This document shows, piece by piece, positions 9,074 through 17,457 of a stretch of DNA of 64,000 nucleotides (position 1 is its first letter; every line of letters begins with the position of its first letter). The stretch covers positions 124,001-188,000 of the forward strand of contig NZ_JAUZQD010000002.1 of the NCBI RefSeq assembly GCF_030709675.1. Reading direction: 5' to 3'. The translations under genes and the position numbers were made by a program. A model generated the notes under the pieces. It searched no databases and had not been told where the DNA came from. It saw nothing but the letters and a program-made list of their open reading frames with translations. Origin of the DNA: Symbioplanes lichenis (GTDB taxonomy: Bacteria; Actinomycetota; Actinomycetes; Mycobacteriales; Micromonosporaceae).

Positions 9074-9118
9074 GTGTCGAAGCGCTTCGACACTGCGATC
9101 GTCGAAGCGCTTCGACGA
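9074..9118. promoter_or_regulatory. Tandem LacI-type operators
   Basis: Two perfect 20-bp palindromes share the core TCGAAGCGCTTCGA: GTGTCGAAGCGCTTCGACAC (9074-9093) and TCGTCGAAGCGCTTCGACGA (9099-9118). Their centres are 25 bp apart, with a central CG as in LacI/GalR operators. They lie just downstream of the predicted promoter and 32 bp before the lipoprotein start. Confidence 0.85.
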
Positions 9119-9149
9119 CACCCGGAAGCCACCCCACGGGAGACCCGGC

Positions 9150-10457
9150 ATGGCGCATACCCGACTCAAAGCCGCCGCAGGCGCGCTGCTTCTCGCGGCG
9201 TCCCTCGGCCTCACCGCATGCGGATCCAACGGCGAAGGCGACGAGGGCGCCGACGCCAAGTCCCTGACCCTCTGGCACTACGAGGCGCCCAACAGCGCCA
9301 TGGGCATCGCCTGGAACAAGGCGATCGAGCTGTTCAAGTCGAGCCACCCCGGCGTGGAGGTGAAGTTCGAGGAGAAGAGCTTCGAGCAGATCCAGCAGAA
9401 CGCCGGCATGATCCTCAACTCGGACAGCGCGCCCGACATCCTCGAGTACAACAAGGGCAACGCCACGGCCGGCCTGCTGTCGAAGCAGGGCCTGCTGGAG
9501 GACCTGTCCGGTGAGGCGACGAGCCGCGGCTGGGACAAGAAGCTCACCCCGAGCCTGCAGACCACCGCCAAGTACGACGCCGACGGCATCATGGGCGACG
9601 GCAACTGGTACGGCGTGCCGAACTACGGCGAGTTCGTGATGGTCTATTACAACAAGGACCTGTTCGACAAGTACAAGATCGCCGTGCCGACGACGCTGGA
9701 CGAGTTCACGGCGGCCATGGACACGTTCGTCAAGAACAAGGTCACGCCGCTGTCGGTCGGCGGCGCCGAGTACCCGGCCATGCAGATCGCGTACGAGCTG
9801 TCGCTGAGCAAGGCCGACCGGGCCTGGGTCGACGACTACCAGCTCTACAAGAACAAGGTCGACTTCCACGGCCCCGAGCTCACCTACGGCGCGCAGACCT
9901 TCGCCGACTGGGTGGCCAAGGGCTACATCCCGAAGAACTCGGCGGGCATCAAGGCCGAGGACATGGGCGTCGCGTTCAGCCAGGGCAAGTTCCCGATCAT
10001 GATCTCCGGCAGCTGGTGGTACGGCCGCTTCGTCGACGAGATCAAGAACTTCCAGTGGGGCACGTTCCTGTTCCCGGGCAACACGCTGCACCCCGGCTCG
10101 AGCGGCAACCTGTGGGTCGTGCCGACCAAGAGCAAGGCCAAGAAGCTCGCGTACGACTTCATCGACATCACCATGCAGCCGGAGGTCCAGAACCTGCTGG
10201 GCAACAACGGCGGGGTGCCCGTGGCGGCCGACGCGGCCTCGATCACCGACGCGAAGAACAAGGAGCTGCTCGACCTGTGGACCAAGGTGTCCTCGGCCGA
10301 CGGGCTCGCGTTCTATCCCGACTGGCCCGCGCCCGGCTACTACGACGTGCTCGCCGGCGGTTTCCAGGGCCTGATCAACGGCTCGAAGAAGCCGGCGCAG
10401 ATGCTCGACGAGGTCGCCAAGCCGTACAACGACAACCTGGCGGACCTCGGCAAATGA
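9150..10457 (+). CDS. Sugar ABC transporter substrate-binding lipoprotein
   Basis: This is a 435-residue family-1 extracellular solute-binding protein. The signal peptide ends in the lipobox LTAC (Cys24), so it is anchored to the outer face of the membrane. Family features include SLTLWHYEAPNS, IMISGSWWYGRF and NLWVVPTKSKAK. It is the first gene of a four-gene operon with two permeases and an alpha-xylosidase, so its ligand is probably a xyloglucan-derived oligosaccharide such as isoprimeverose (inference from the enzyme). The ATG follows GGGAGA. No ATPase is encoded here; such importers commonly share an MsiK-type ATPase encoded elsewhere. Confidence 0.93.
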   Translation: MAHTRLKAAAGALLLAASLGLTACGSNGEGDEGADAKSLTLWHYEAPNSAMGIAWNKAIELFKSSHPGVEVKFEEKSFEQIQQNAGMILNSDSAPDILEYNKGNATAGLLSKQGLLEDLSGEATSRGWDKKLTPSLQTTAKYDADGIMGDGNWYGVPNYGEFVMVYYNKDLFDKYKIAVPTTLDEFTAAMDTFVKNKVTPLSVGGAEYPAMQIAYELSLSKADRAWVDDYQLYKNKVDFHGPELTYGAQTFADWVAKGYIPKNSAGIKAEDMGVAFSQGKFPIMISGSWWYGRFVDEIKNFQWGTFLFPGNTLHPGSSGNLWVVPTKSKAKKLAYDFIDITMQPEVQNLLGNNGGVPVAADAASITDAKNKELLDLWTKVSSADGLAFYPDWPAPGYYDVLAGGFQGLINGSKKPAQMLDEVAKPYNDNLADLGK

Positions 10458-11344
10458 GTCAGAAACGGCAGGGAGGCTACGCGCCTTTTCTCATTCCAGG
10501 GATCGTGGCCTCCCTGGCGGTGATCGTGGTGCCGCTGGTGATGACCGTCGGCATCAGCTTCACGAAGTGGAACGGCGTCACCGATCCGCAGTGGATCGGC
10601 TTCGACAACTACACCCGGCTGTTCGGTGACGCGAACTTCTGGGGCTCCTTCGGGCACATCCTGCTGCTGATCGTGGCGATGGCGGTCATCCCGACGCTGC
10701 TCGGCCTGGTGCTGGCGGCGGTGCTGTTCGACTACGTCGCCAAGGTCGTCGGCGACCGGTGGGCGCGCATCCTGCGGTCGGGCTTCTATCTGCCGCAGGT
10801 GCTGCCGGTCGCGGTCACCGGCATCGTGTGGGTGTGGATCCTGCACCCCAGCTACGGGGCGCTGAACCGCATCCTCGACTCGATCGGCCTGGGCTCGCTG
10901 GGCCGCGACTGGCTGGGCGACCCGGACTGGGCGCTGCTCAGCGTCATGTTCGTGATGATCTGGTTCCAGCTCGGCTATCCGGTCGTCATGTTCATGGCCG
11001 GCCTGCAGCGCATCGACCCCGAGCTCTACGAGGCGGCGGACCTCGACGGCGCGAGCTGGTGGCAGCGCTTCCGGGCCATCACGGTCAAGCTCATCCGGCC
11101 CGAGCTGTACGTCGTCCTGGTCACCACCACGATCGCCGCGCTGAAGATCTTCGGCCAGGTGTACGTGCTGACCAAGGGCGGCCCGAGCAACGCGACGCTC
11201 GTCCCCTCGTACTTCGCGTGGCAGAACTACTTCCAGAAGGCGCAGGTCGGCTACGGCTCGGCGATCTCCACGGTCCTCACCGTGATCATCGTGATCCTCG
11301 CCTTCGTGTTCCTTCGCCTGCAGAACCGGGAGAGCGCGAAATGA
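10454..11344 (+). CDS. Sugar ABC transporter permease (MalF/UgpA type)
   Basis: The protein has 296 residues and six predicted membrane spans starting at PFLIPGIVASLAVIVVPLVM. It contains the permease EAA loop (ELYEAADLDGASWWQRF) that docks the ATPase, and the family end motif GGPSNAT. The ATG overlaps the stop of the binding-protein gene (ATGA), which fixes the start and implies translational coupling. It forms the channel of the alpha-xyloside importer with the next gene. Confidence 0.94.
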   Translation: MSQKRQGGYAPFLIPGIVASLAVIVVPLVMTVGISFTKWNGVTDPQWIGFDNYTRLFGDANFWGSFGHILLLIVAMAVIPTLLGLVLAAVLFDYVAKVVGDRWARILRSGFYLPQVLPVAVTGIVWVWILHPSYGALNRILDSIGLGSLGRDWLGDPDWALLSVMFVMIWFQLGYPVVMFMAGLQRIDPELYEAADLDGASWWQRFRAITVKLIRPELYVVLVTTTIAALKIFGQVYVLTKGGPSNATLVPSYFAWQNYFQKAQVGYGSAISTVLTVIIVILAFVFLRLQNRESAK

Positions 11345-12219
11345 CAATCGTCACCGCGCCGCCCGAGTTGGACAAAACGGATACATCGACCCGTCCGCGC
11401 CGGTCGAGAGCCCGGTGGATCATCCTCGCGGTCCTGCTCGTGCTCTGTCTGCTGGTCGTCGCGCCGATCCTGGTCGTGGTGCTCAACGCCTTCAAGACGC
11501 CGGCCGACTACGCGAGCAACGGCCCGCTGTCGATCCCCGAGTCGATCAGCTTCCAGGGCATCGTCGACTTCTGGGAACGCGTCGACTTCACCCGCAAGCT
11601 GCTGAACAGTCTCGTCACGGCGCTGTCGGTGGCGGTGCTGGGCGTGCTGCTGTCGGTGCTCAACGCGTACGCGCTGGGGATCGGCCGCGTCCGCGGGCGG
11701 GTGTGGTTCCTGGTCTTCTTCCTCGTGGCGAACCTGCTTCCGCAGGAAGTCCTCGTGTACCCCCTGTACTACATCTCCAAGGCCCTCTACCTGTACGACA
11801 GCCCGGTCGCGATCATCATCATCTTCACCGTGATCCAGTCGGCCTTCGGCACGTACCTGCTGTCGTCGGTGTACGACGAGTTCCCGCGCGAACTGCTCGA
11901 CGCCGCCGCGGTCGACGGGGCCGGCAAGTGGCGGACGCTGTTCGGCGTCGTCGTGCCCGTGAGCATGCCGACGCTCGGCGTGCTGTTCACGTTCTTTTTC
12001 ATCTGGACCTGGAACGAGTTCTTCCTGCCGCTGATCTTCCTGGTCAGCGCGGACAACCAGACCGTGCCCGTGGCGCTCGCCGTGCTCCAGGGCGACCGGC
12101 TCATGGACGCCACCGCGACCAGCGCCTCGGCCCTCGTCGGCATCCTCCCCGCCGTGCTGTTCTTCCTGATCTTCCAGCGCACCCTCACCCGCGGCATCGC
12201 CGCCGGCGCCATCAAGTAA
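11341..12219 (+). CDS. Sugar ABC transporter permease (MalG type)
   Basis: The protein has 292 residues. A hydrophilic N-terminus of about 25 residues is followed by six predicted spans (first WIILAVLLVLCLLVVAPILV). The EAA loop is ELLDAAAVDGAGKWRTLFGV, and the C-terminus ends RTLTRGIAAGAIK, typical of MalG-like partners. The ATG overlaps the upstream stop by four bases. It pairs with the preceding permease. Confidence 0.94.
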   Translation: MTIVTAPPELDKTDTSTRPRRSRARWIILAVLLVLCLLVVAPILVVVLNAFKTPADYASNGPLSIPESISFQGIVDFWERVDFTRKLLNSLVTALSVAVLGVLLSVLNAYALGIGRVRGRVWFLVFFLVANLLPQEVLVYPLYYISKALYLYDSPVAIIIIFTVIQSAFGTYLLSSVYDEFPRELLDAAAVDGAGKWRTLFGVVVPVSMPTLGVLFTFFFIWTWNEFFLPLIFLVSADNQTVPVALAVLQGDRLMDATATSASALVGILPAVLFFLIFQRTLTRGIAAGAIK

Positions 12220-12227
12220 GGACGTCC

Positions 12228-14456
12228 ATGAAGTTCACCGACGGATACTGGCGCAAGCGTGACGGCCTCACCGTGCTGCACCCGGCCCAGCTCCAGGACA
12301 GTACGCACGACGACCGCTCGCTGACCGTCTTCGCCGCCGCCCGCAAGGTCCGCAGCCGGGGCGACACCCTCGACGCGCCGATCATCACGGTGCGGCTGTC
12401 CACCCCGATGCCGGGCGTGATCCGCGTGACGCTGAGCCACTTCCTCGGCGCGCGGCCCGCTACCCCGTCCTTCGAGCTCTTTCCCGCGGAGGTGGAGCCC
12501 GTCGTCGACGGTGTGTCCTTCACCTCGGGCCCGCTGACCGCGCGGTTCCGCGAGGGCGAGGAGTGGGGGCTCGACTTCTTCGCCGACGGCAAGCGGCTGA
12601 CCGGCTCCGGCTGGAAGGGCATGGGCGTCGTCGACACCGCCGGCGGCGAGCACTACGTGCACGAGCAGCTCGACCTGGGCGTCGGTGAGGCTGTCTACGG
12701 GCTGGGGGAGCGCTTCGGGCCACTGGTCAAGAACGGCCAGAGCGTCGACATCTGGAACGAGGACGGCGGCACGAGCAGCGAGCAGGCGTACAAGAACGTG
12801 CCGTTCTACCTCACCAACCGGGGGTACGGCGTCCTGGTCGACCATCCCGGCAAGGTGTCCTTCGAGGTCGCGTCCGAGGTGGTGTCGCGCACCCAGTTCA
12901 GCGTCGCCGGGCAGTCGCTGTCCTACCTGGTCATCGCCGGTCCTGCCCCGGCCGACGTGCTGCGCCGCTACACCGCGCTGACCGGGCGCCCCGCGCTGCC
13001 GCCGCAGTGGTCCTTCGGGTTGTGGCTGACCACGTCGTTCACCACCTCGTACGACGAGGAGACCGTCACGTCGTTCGTCGACGGCATGGCGTCGCGGGGC
13101 CTGCCGCTGAGTGTCTTCCACTTCGACACGTTCTGGATGCGCGAGTTCAGCTGGTGCGACTTCGAATGGGACCCGCGCGTGTTCCCCGACCCGCCGGGCA
13201 TGCTCAAGCGGCTCAAGGATCGCGGGCTGCGGACGTGTGTGTGGATCAACCCGTACATCGCGCAGCGCTCGTCGCTCTTCGCCGAGGGCCTCGAGAAGGG
13301 CTATCTCGTCAAGCGCGCGAACGGCGACGTGTGGCAGTGGGACCGCTGGCAGGCCGGGATGGCGCTGGTCGACTTCACGAATCCTGACGCTGCCGCCTGG
13401 TACGCGAGCAAGTTGCGCGCGCTGGTCGAGATGGGCGTGGACGCGTTCAAGTCCGACTTCGGCGAGCGGATCCCGACCGACGTCGTGTGGCACGACGGCT
13501 CCGATCCCGACCGCATGCACAACTGGTACACGCAGCTCTACAACCGGACGGTCTTCGACGTCCTGCGCGAGACGCGCGGCGAGGGCGAAGCCGTGTTGTA
13601 CGCGCGGAGTGCCACGGTCGGCGGGCAGCAGTTCCCCGTCCACTGGGGTGGAGACAATTCCGCCACGTACGAATCCATGGCCGAGACCCTGCGCGGCGGG
13701 CTGTCCCTGGCGGCGTCCGGCTTCGGCTTCTGGAGTCATGACATCGGCGGCTTTGAGGGGCTGCCGGATCCGGCCGTGTTCAAGCGGTGGATCGCGTTCG
13801 GGCTGCTGTCGTCGCACTCGCGGCTGCACGGCAACCAGACGTACCGGGTGCCGTGGCAGTTCGACGAGGAGTCCGTCGACGTGCTGCGCACATTCACGGG
13901 GCTCAAGCACACGCTGATGCCGTACCTGTGGAATGCGGCGCAAGAGGCGCACGAGACCGGCCTGGCGGTCATGCGCCCGATGGTGGTCGCCTTCCCGGAC
14001 GACCCGGCCGCCGTGCACCTCGACCGCCAGTATCTGCTCGGCGGCGACCTGCTCGTCGCGCCGGTGTTCAGCACGTCCGGCGAGGTCAGCTACTACGTGC
14101 CGGCCGGCCGTTGGACCCATTATCTGACGGGCGAGGTGGTCGAGGGGCCGCGGTGGATCCACGAGACGCACGGCTTCGACAGTGTGCCGCTGCTGGTGCG
14201 GCCGGGGGCGGTGGTGCCGGTCGGCGCGGTCACCGACCGGCCCGACTACGACTATCGGGACGGGGTCACGCTGCGGATCTTCGAGCCTGCCCCGGGTACG
14301 TCCACCGTGCGCGTGGGATCGTCGACCTTCACGGTGACGGTCTCCTCCGACGGCGTCGAGGTCTCCCGCGACGGCGCCGAGCTGCCGTGGCGGGTGGCCA
14401 TCGGGTCCGCGGATCCGGTCGAGGTCGCCGCTTCGGAGGCGCACTTCCGGGGGTGA
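12228..14456 (+). CDS. yicI: Alpha-xylosidase, GH31 family (YicI type)
   Basis: This 742-residue protein is close to E. coli YicI along its whole length, from MKFTDGYWRKRDGL through GVGEAVYGLGERFGPLVKNG to SSHSRLHGNQTYRVPW. The nucleophile is D410 in FKSDFGERIPTDV and the acid/base D476 in HWGGDNSATYESMAE, matching D416 and D482 of YicI. The family releases alpha-linked xylose from the non-reducing end of xyloglucan oligosaccharides and isoprimeverose. There is no signal peptide, so it acts in the cytoplasm on imported sugar. AAGGA lies 6 bases before the ATG. It is the last gene of the operon. Confidence 0.95.
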   Translation: MKFTDGYWRKRDGLTVLHPAQLQDSTHDDRSLTVFAAARKVRSRGDTLDAPIITVRLSTPMPGVIRVTLSHFLGARPATPSFELFPAEVEPVVDGVSFTSGPLTARFREGEEWGLDFFADGKRLTGSGWKGMGVVDTAGGEHYVHEQLDLGVGEAVYGLGERFGPLVKNGQSVDIWNEDGGTSSEQAYKNVPFYLTNRGYGVLVDHPGKVSFEVASEVVSRTQFSVAGQSLSYLVIAGPAPADVLRRYTALTGRPALPPQWSFGLWLTTSFTTSYDEETVTSFVDGMASRGLPLSVFHFDTFWMREFSWCDFEWDPRVFPDPPGMLKRLKDRGLRTCVWINPYIAQRSSLFAEGLEKGYLVKRANGDVWQWDRWQAGMALVDFTNPDAAAWYASKLRALVEMGVDAFKSDFGERIPTDVVWHDGSDPDRMHNWYTQLYNRTVFDVLRETRGEGEAVLYARSATVGGQQFPVHWGGDNSATYESMAETLRGGLSLAASGFGFWSHDIGGFEGLPDPAVFKRWIAFGLLSSHSRLHGNQTYRVPWQFDEESVDVLRTFTGLKHTLMPYLWNAAQEAHETGLAVMRPMVVAFPDDPAAVHLDRQYLLGGDLLVAPVFSTSGEVSYYVPAGRWTHYLTGEVVEGPRWIHETHGFDSVPLLVRPGAVVPVGAVTDRPDYDYRDGVTLRIFEPAPGTSTVRVGSSTFTVTVSSDGVEVSRDGAELPWRVAIGSADPVEVAASEAHFRG

Positions 14457-14490
14457 CCTGTATCACCTTCTCCGGCTAGCATCGACCATT
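14453..14490 (+). promoter_or_regulatory. Probable leaderless promoter of the NCS2 permease gene
   Basis: TGACCT at 14454-14459 and TAGCAT at 14477-14482 are 17 bases apart. The GTG start at 14491 begins 8 bases after the -10 hexamer and has no Shine-Dalgarno sequence. Confidence 0.45.
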
Positions 14491-15864
14491 GTGGATGATG
14501 CCTCCCCGCCGCGGGCTGATGCCGGCCGGGAGCCGGTGCTCGACGTCGGGTTCGACGATCGGGTGCCGGCGCCCCGGCTGGTGCTCTTCGGGCTGCAGCA
14601 TCTCGTCACGCTGTCGGCGATCTGGGTCTTCCCGGTTCTCATCGGGCTGACGCTGGGCCTCGCGCCCGGCGACGTCACCCACCTGATCCAGGCGTCGTTC
14701 CTGCTGGCCGGGCTGGTGACGATCCTGCAGTCCAGCCGGGTCCTGCGGCTGCCGATCGTGCAGGGGCCGACGGCGGCGTTCTTCGCGGCGCTGCTGGCGG
14801 CCGGGGCCACGTACGGGCTGGGGGCGGCCTTCGGCTCCATGGTCGTCGCCGGGCTGGTCTTCCTCGCGCTGACCGTGCCGATCGGGCGGTTCGGCGTGCT
14901 GATCCACGTCGTCCGCTTCGCCACCGAGCCGCTCGTCTTCGGCACCCTGTGCATCATCATCGGGGCGCAGCTGGCGACGCTCGGGCTGCCGTACTGGTTC
15001 GGCACCGAGGGCGCGCCCGGCTACGGCTGGGACTTCTTCTGGGTCGGGCTGGTCACGCTGCTCGTGGTGGTCGCGTGCCTGCTCTTCGGCGGCGCGACGA
15101 TCGTGCGCCGGGCGGCCGTGCTCGTCGGCATGCTCGTCGGCACCCTGCTCGCCGCGGCGCTCGGACTGTGGCGGAGCCCCGACCTGTCCGGCGTCGTCGT
15201 GGTCGGGCCGCCGGCGTTCCTGCCGTTCGGCTTCGAGGTCCGGTGGCCGGCCGTCGTCCTGATGCTGCTGGCGTTCCTGGAGTCGAGCGCCGAAGCGGTC
15301 GGCATGTACACATTGGTCGCACGCTGGGGTGCGGTGTCACTCTCCCGGGCGCGCATCACGCGCGGACTGTTCACCGAGTACGCGGGCTCGGTCGTGGGCG
15401 CGCTGTTCGGCGGCATCGGGACGGCGACCTACCCGGAGAACGCGGGACTGGTGCGGGTCACGCGCATCGGCAGCCGCCATGTGACCATGACCGCCGGGAT
15501 CGTGGCCGTGGGGCTGGCTTTCGTACCCGTGCTGGCGTCCTTCGTATCCAGCCTGCCCGGCGCCGTCCTCGCCGCCGCGTCGACCGTGCTCTTCGGCATC
15601 ATCGCCATGAGCGGCGTCCAGATGATGCGCGACGTCGAGTGGGACGACCTCAACATCACCGTGGCGGCGACCGCGTTCATCCTCGCCCTGGGCGGACAAT
15701 GGATCCCCGACCCGATCGTCACCTCCATGCCCGACTGGCTCCGCGCCGTCGTCACCACCCCCATGATGGCCGGCGCGGTCCTCCTGATCCTCCTCAACGC
15801 CGCCGTCAACCACGGCCTGCGGCCTGTCCTGGAGCGTTCCCGTGGCGTACCTGCGGATCAATGA
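14491..15864 (+). CDS. NCS2-family nucleobase permease (uracil/xanthine type)
   Basis: The protein has 457 residues and about 14 predicted membrane helices. Recognisable NCS2 blocks are RLVLFGLQHLVTLSAIWVFP near the N-terminus, VQGPTAAFFAALLA (helix 3 region), FLESSAEAVGMYTLVARWG (the helix-8 glutamate motif), and GIGTATYPENAGLVRVTRIGSR, which matches the family's TxxxENxGxxxxTxVxSR. It should import a purine, pyrimidine or related nitrogen compound with protons. The next gene (DUF1989) starts inside it, so the two are translated together. Confidence 0.9.
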   Translation: MDDASPPRADAGREPVLDVGFDDRVPAPRLVLFGLQHLVTLSAIWVFPVLIGLTLGLAPGDVTHLIQASFLLAGLVTILQSSRVLRLPIVQGPTAAFFAALLAAGATYGLGAAFGSMVVAGLVFLALTVPIGRFGVLIHVVRFATEPLVFGTLCIIIGAQLATLGLPYWFGTEGAPGYGWDFFWVGLVTLLVVVACLLFGGATIVRRAAVLVGMLVGTLLAAALGLWRSPDLSGVVVVGPPAFLPFGFEVRWPAVVLMLLAFLESSAEAVGMYTLVARWGAVSLSRARITRGLFTEYAGSVVGALFGGIGTATYPENAGLVRVTRIGSRHVTMTAGIVAVGLAFVPVLASFVSSLPGAVLAAASTVLFGIIAMSGVQMMRDVEWDDLNITVAATAFILALGGQWIPDPIVTSMPDWLRAVVTTPMMAGAVLLILLNAAVNHGLRPVLERSRGVPADQ

Positions 15865-17140
15865 CCAGCAGCGGGAGTTCCTCGACCTGGTCGTCGCCCG
15901 CGACCCCGCGCTGTCGTCCCTGGACGCCCTGGTAGCCGCCGCCCTGGCATCCGCCGTCCCGTCCAGCCCTGGTCCCGCCGTCCCTCCCGGCGTTCGTGAC
16001 GATCGTGCTCGTGAGGAACTCGTTCGCAGCGTTCCCAGCGATCCCGTTCGTGACGAGCTCGTTCGTGGCGATCCCGTTCGTGAGGAACTCGTTCGTGGCG
16101 ATGGCGTTCGTGAGGACGGTGTTCCTGCTGATCGCGTTCGTGACGACGGCGATCGTGTTCGTGACGATCGGGTTCGGTCCGCACGTGTTCTTGCCGAACA
16201 TGTTCTGGCGCCGGGCACCGGGAAGGCCGTCGAGGTCCGCGCCGGGCAGGTGCTTACAGTGACGCAGCTCGAAGGGCACCAGTGTGTGGACCTCAACGTG
16301 TTCACGCTGGCCGACCGGCACGAGCGGCTGCATGTCGGGCGCACCCGGGGCATCGCGGGGGAGCACCCCGGCGCCGGCGACGTTCTCTGGTCGAACGCGC
16401 CCTGGGAACGTCCGCTCATGGTCATCCTCGACTGCACCGGGCGTACCGACACGACGTTCCCGTTCTGCAGCCGCCTGATCTACAGCGCCTTCTTCGGGCT
16501 GCACGACCGGACCAACTGCGAGGAGATCCAGCGGGAGGCCCAGCGCGAGTACGGCCTGCTGCCCTGGGAGCTGCACGAGTCCCTGAACCTGTTCATGTCC
16601 ACGGAGAACGGCGTCATCCAGCGCAACGCGTCCCGCCCCGGCGACCGCATCGAGCTGCTCGCCCTGCACGATGTCCTGGCGGTGCCCAACGTCTGCGGCG
16701 ACGACCTCACCAACTGCAGCAACTTCGCCCTGCGCCCGGTCCGCGTCACCGTCTCCCCGTCCACCGCCGACGACCAGGCCCGGGCCCGCCGAGCCGTCGC
16801 CACCGCCGCCGGCCTCGGACTGCCCCGGCCTGCCCCCAGCACCCAGCCTGTTCAAGCCGGCCAGCCTGCCCACGCTGGCCAGCCTGCCCACCCTGGCCAG
16901 CCTGTGGACGCCGCCCAGCCACTGGGTCCGGCTGCTCTGCGCCGGGATCCCGCGTACGTGCCGGCGTATCCCTACCTGTCGCGGCTGGATGTCACCGACA
17001 TCCCCATCACCCTCGACGCCGATCGTTTCGCCGAGGTCCGCGATTTCACCCTCTACGGCGACGACGACGCGGCCGCCCTGCGCGACCTCGTCCTCTCCCA
17101 CGCCATCGACCGCCTCGGGGCCTTCGCCGGTAACGCATGA
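15842..17140 (+). CDS. DUF1989 (urea-carboxylase-associated type) protein with charged repeat insert
   Basis: The protein has 432 residues. The conserved DUF1989 domain starts near residue 125 (VRAGQVLTVTQLEGHQCVDLNVF) and includes LHVGRTRGI, LDCTGRTDTTFPFCSRLIY, DRTNCEEIQREAQREYGL and the cysteine pairs NVCGDDLTNCSNF. The domain is usually encoded near urea or nucleobase utilisation genes; its chemistry is not known to me. Two additions are unusual: residues about 50-113 are imperfect 10-residue repeats of the type VREELVRGDP, and 339-356 hold three AGQPAH-like units. The GTG start overlaps the NCS2 gene by 23 bases. A short third segment (YPYLSRLDVTDIPI) closes the protein. Confidence 0.8.
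   Translation: MAYLRINDQQREFLDLVVARDPALSSLDALVAAALASAVPSSPGPAVPPGVRDDRAREELVRSVPSDPVRDELVRGDPVREELVRGDGVREDGVPADRVRDDGDRVRDDRVRSARVLAEHVLAPGTGKAVEVRAGQVLTVTQLEGHQCVDLNVFTLADRHERLHVGRTRGIAGEHPGAGDVLWSNAPWERPLMVILDCTGRTDTTFPFCSRLIYSAFFGLHDRTNCEEIQREAQREYGLLPWELHESLNLFMSTENGVIQRNASRPGDRIELLALHDVLAVPNVCGDDLTNCSNFALRPVRVTVSPSTADDQARARRAVATAAGLGLPRPAPSTQPVQAGQPAHAGQPAHPGQPVDAAQPLGPAALRRDPAYVPAYPYLSRLDVTDIPITLDADRFAEVRDFTLYGDDDAAALRDLVLSHAIDRLGAFAGNA
15991..16180 (+). repeat. In-frame 30-bp tandem repeats inside the DUF1989 gene
   Basis: Imperfect copies of GTTCGTGAGGAACTCGTTCG plus about 10 bases recur with a 30-bp period (15-bp half period). They encode VRDELVRGDP / VREELVRGDG / VREDGVPADR-like units. 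Confidence 0.8.
16856..16909 (+). repeat. Three 18-bp tandem repeats in the DUF1989 gene
   Basis: Three consecutive 18-bp copies (GCTGGCCAGCCTGCCCAC type) encode AGQPAH-like hexapeptides in a Pro/Ala linker before the last conserved block. Confidence 0.8.
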
Positions 17141-17151
17141 CAAGGCTGCGG

Positions 17152-17381
17152 TGACCTCTGCGGTGGAAAGCTCGGCGCCTCGGCCGCACGTGCGGGAGGA
17201 CGCGACGTCATCCCTCGCGGTCAGTCGGCTCTGCGCCTTCGCCGGCGACGGGAGTCCGCCGCGCGACGGGAGTCCGCCGGTGGCGCGGGGGCCGCAGGCG
17301 GAGTTGCTGGCGTGGCTGCTCGGGCGTTCCGACGGCGCCGGACTCGGCGCGGGGCTTCCGGCTGTGCCGTTCCTCTTCTGA
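17152..17381 (+). pseudogene. Remnant of a mycothiol-dependent maleylpyruvate isomerase-type protein
   Basis: The stretch 17141-17457 has no intact gene. One frame reads VARGPQAELLAWLLGRSDGA followed by a Pro-rich end, which resembles the C-terminus of the DinB-like mycothiol-dependent isomerase family (typically RGPAxxLLxWLLGRSDG...LP). Only about 75 codons exist where the family has about 200-270. The N-terminal metal-binding half is absent, so I read it as a decayed fragment; a short unrelated protein is the alternative. Confidence 0.45.
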
Positions 17382-17457
17382 CGTTCGCTCGCGTGAGGTG
17401 GTCGGGTCATGGGTGATCGTGATGCCGGGCGGGGCGGCGGGGCATAGGCTGGTGTGC

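Noticed and set aside
11787..14444. 885-codon antisense frame opposite the permease and alpha-xylosidase genes
   Set aside because: The plus strand encodes a near full-length match to YicI with both catalytic aspartates; the antisense product has only His/Arg-rich composition.
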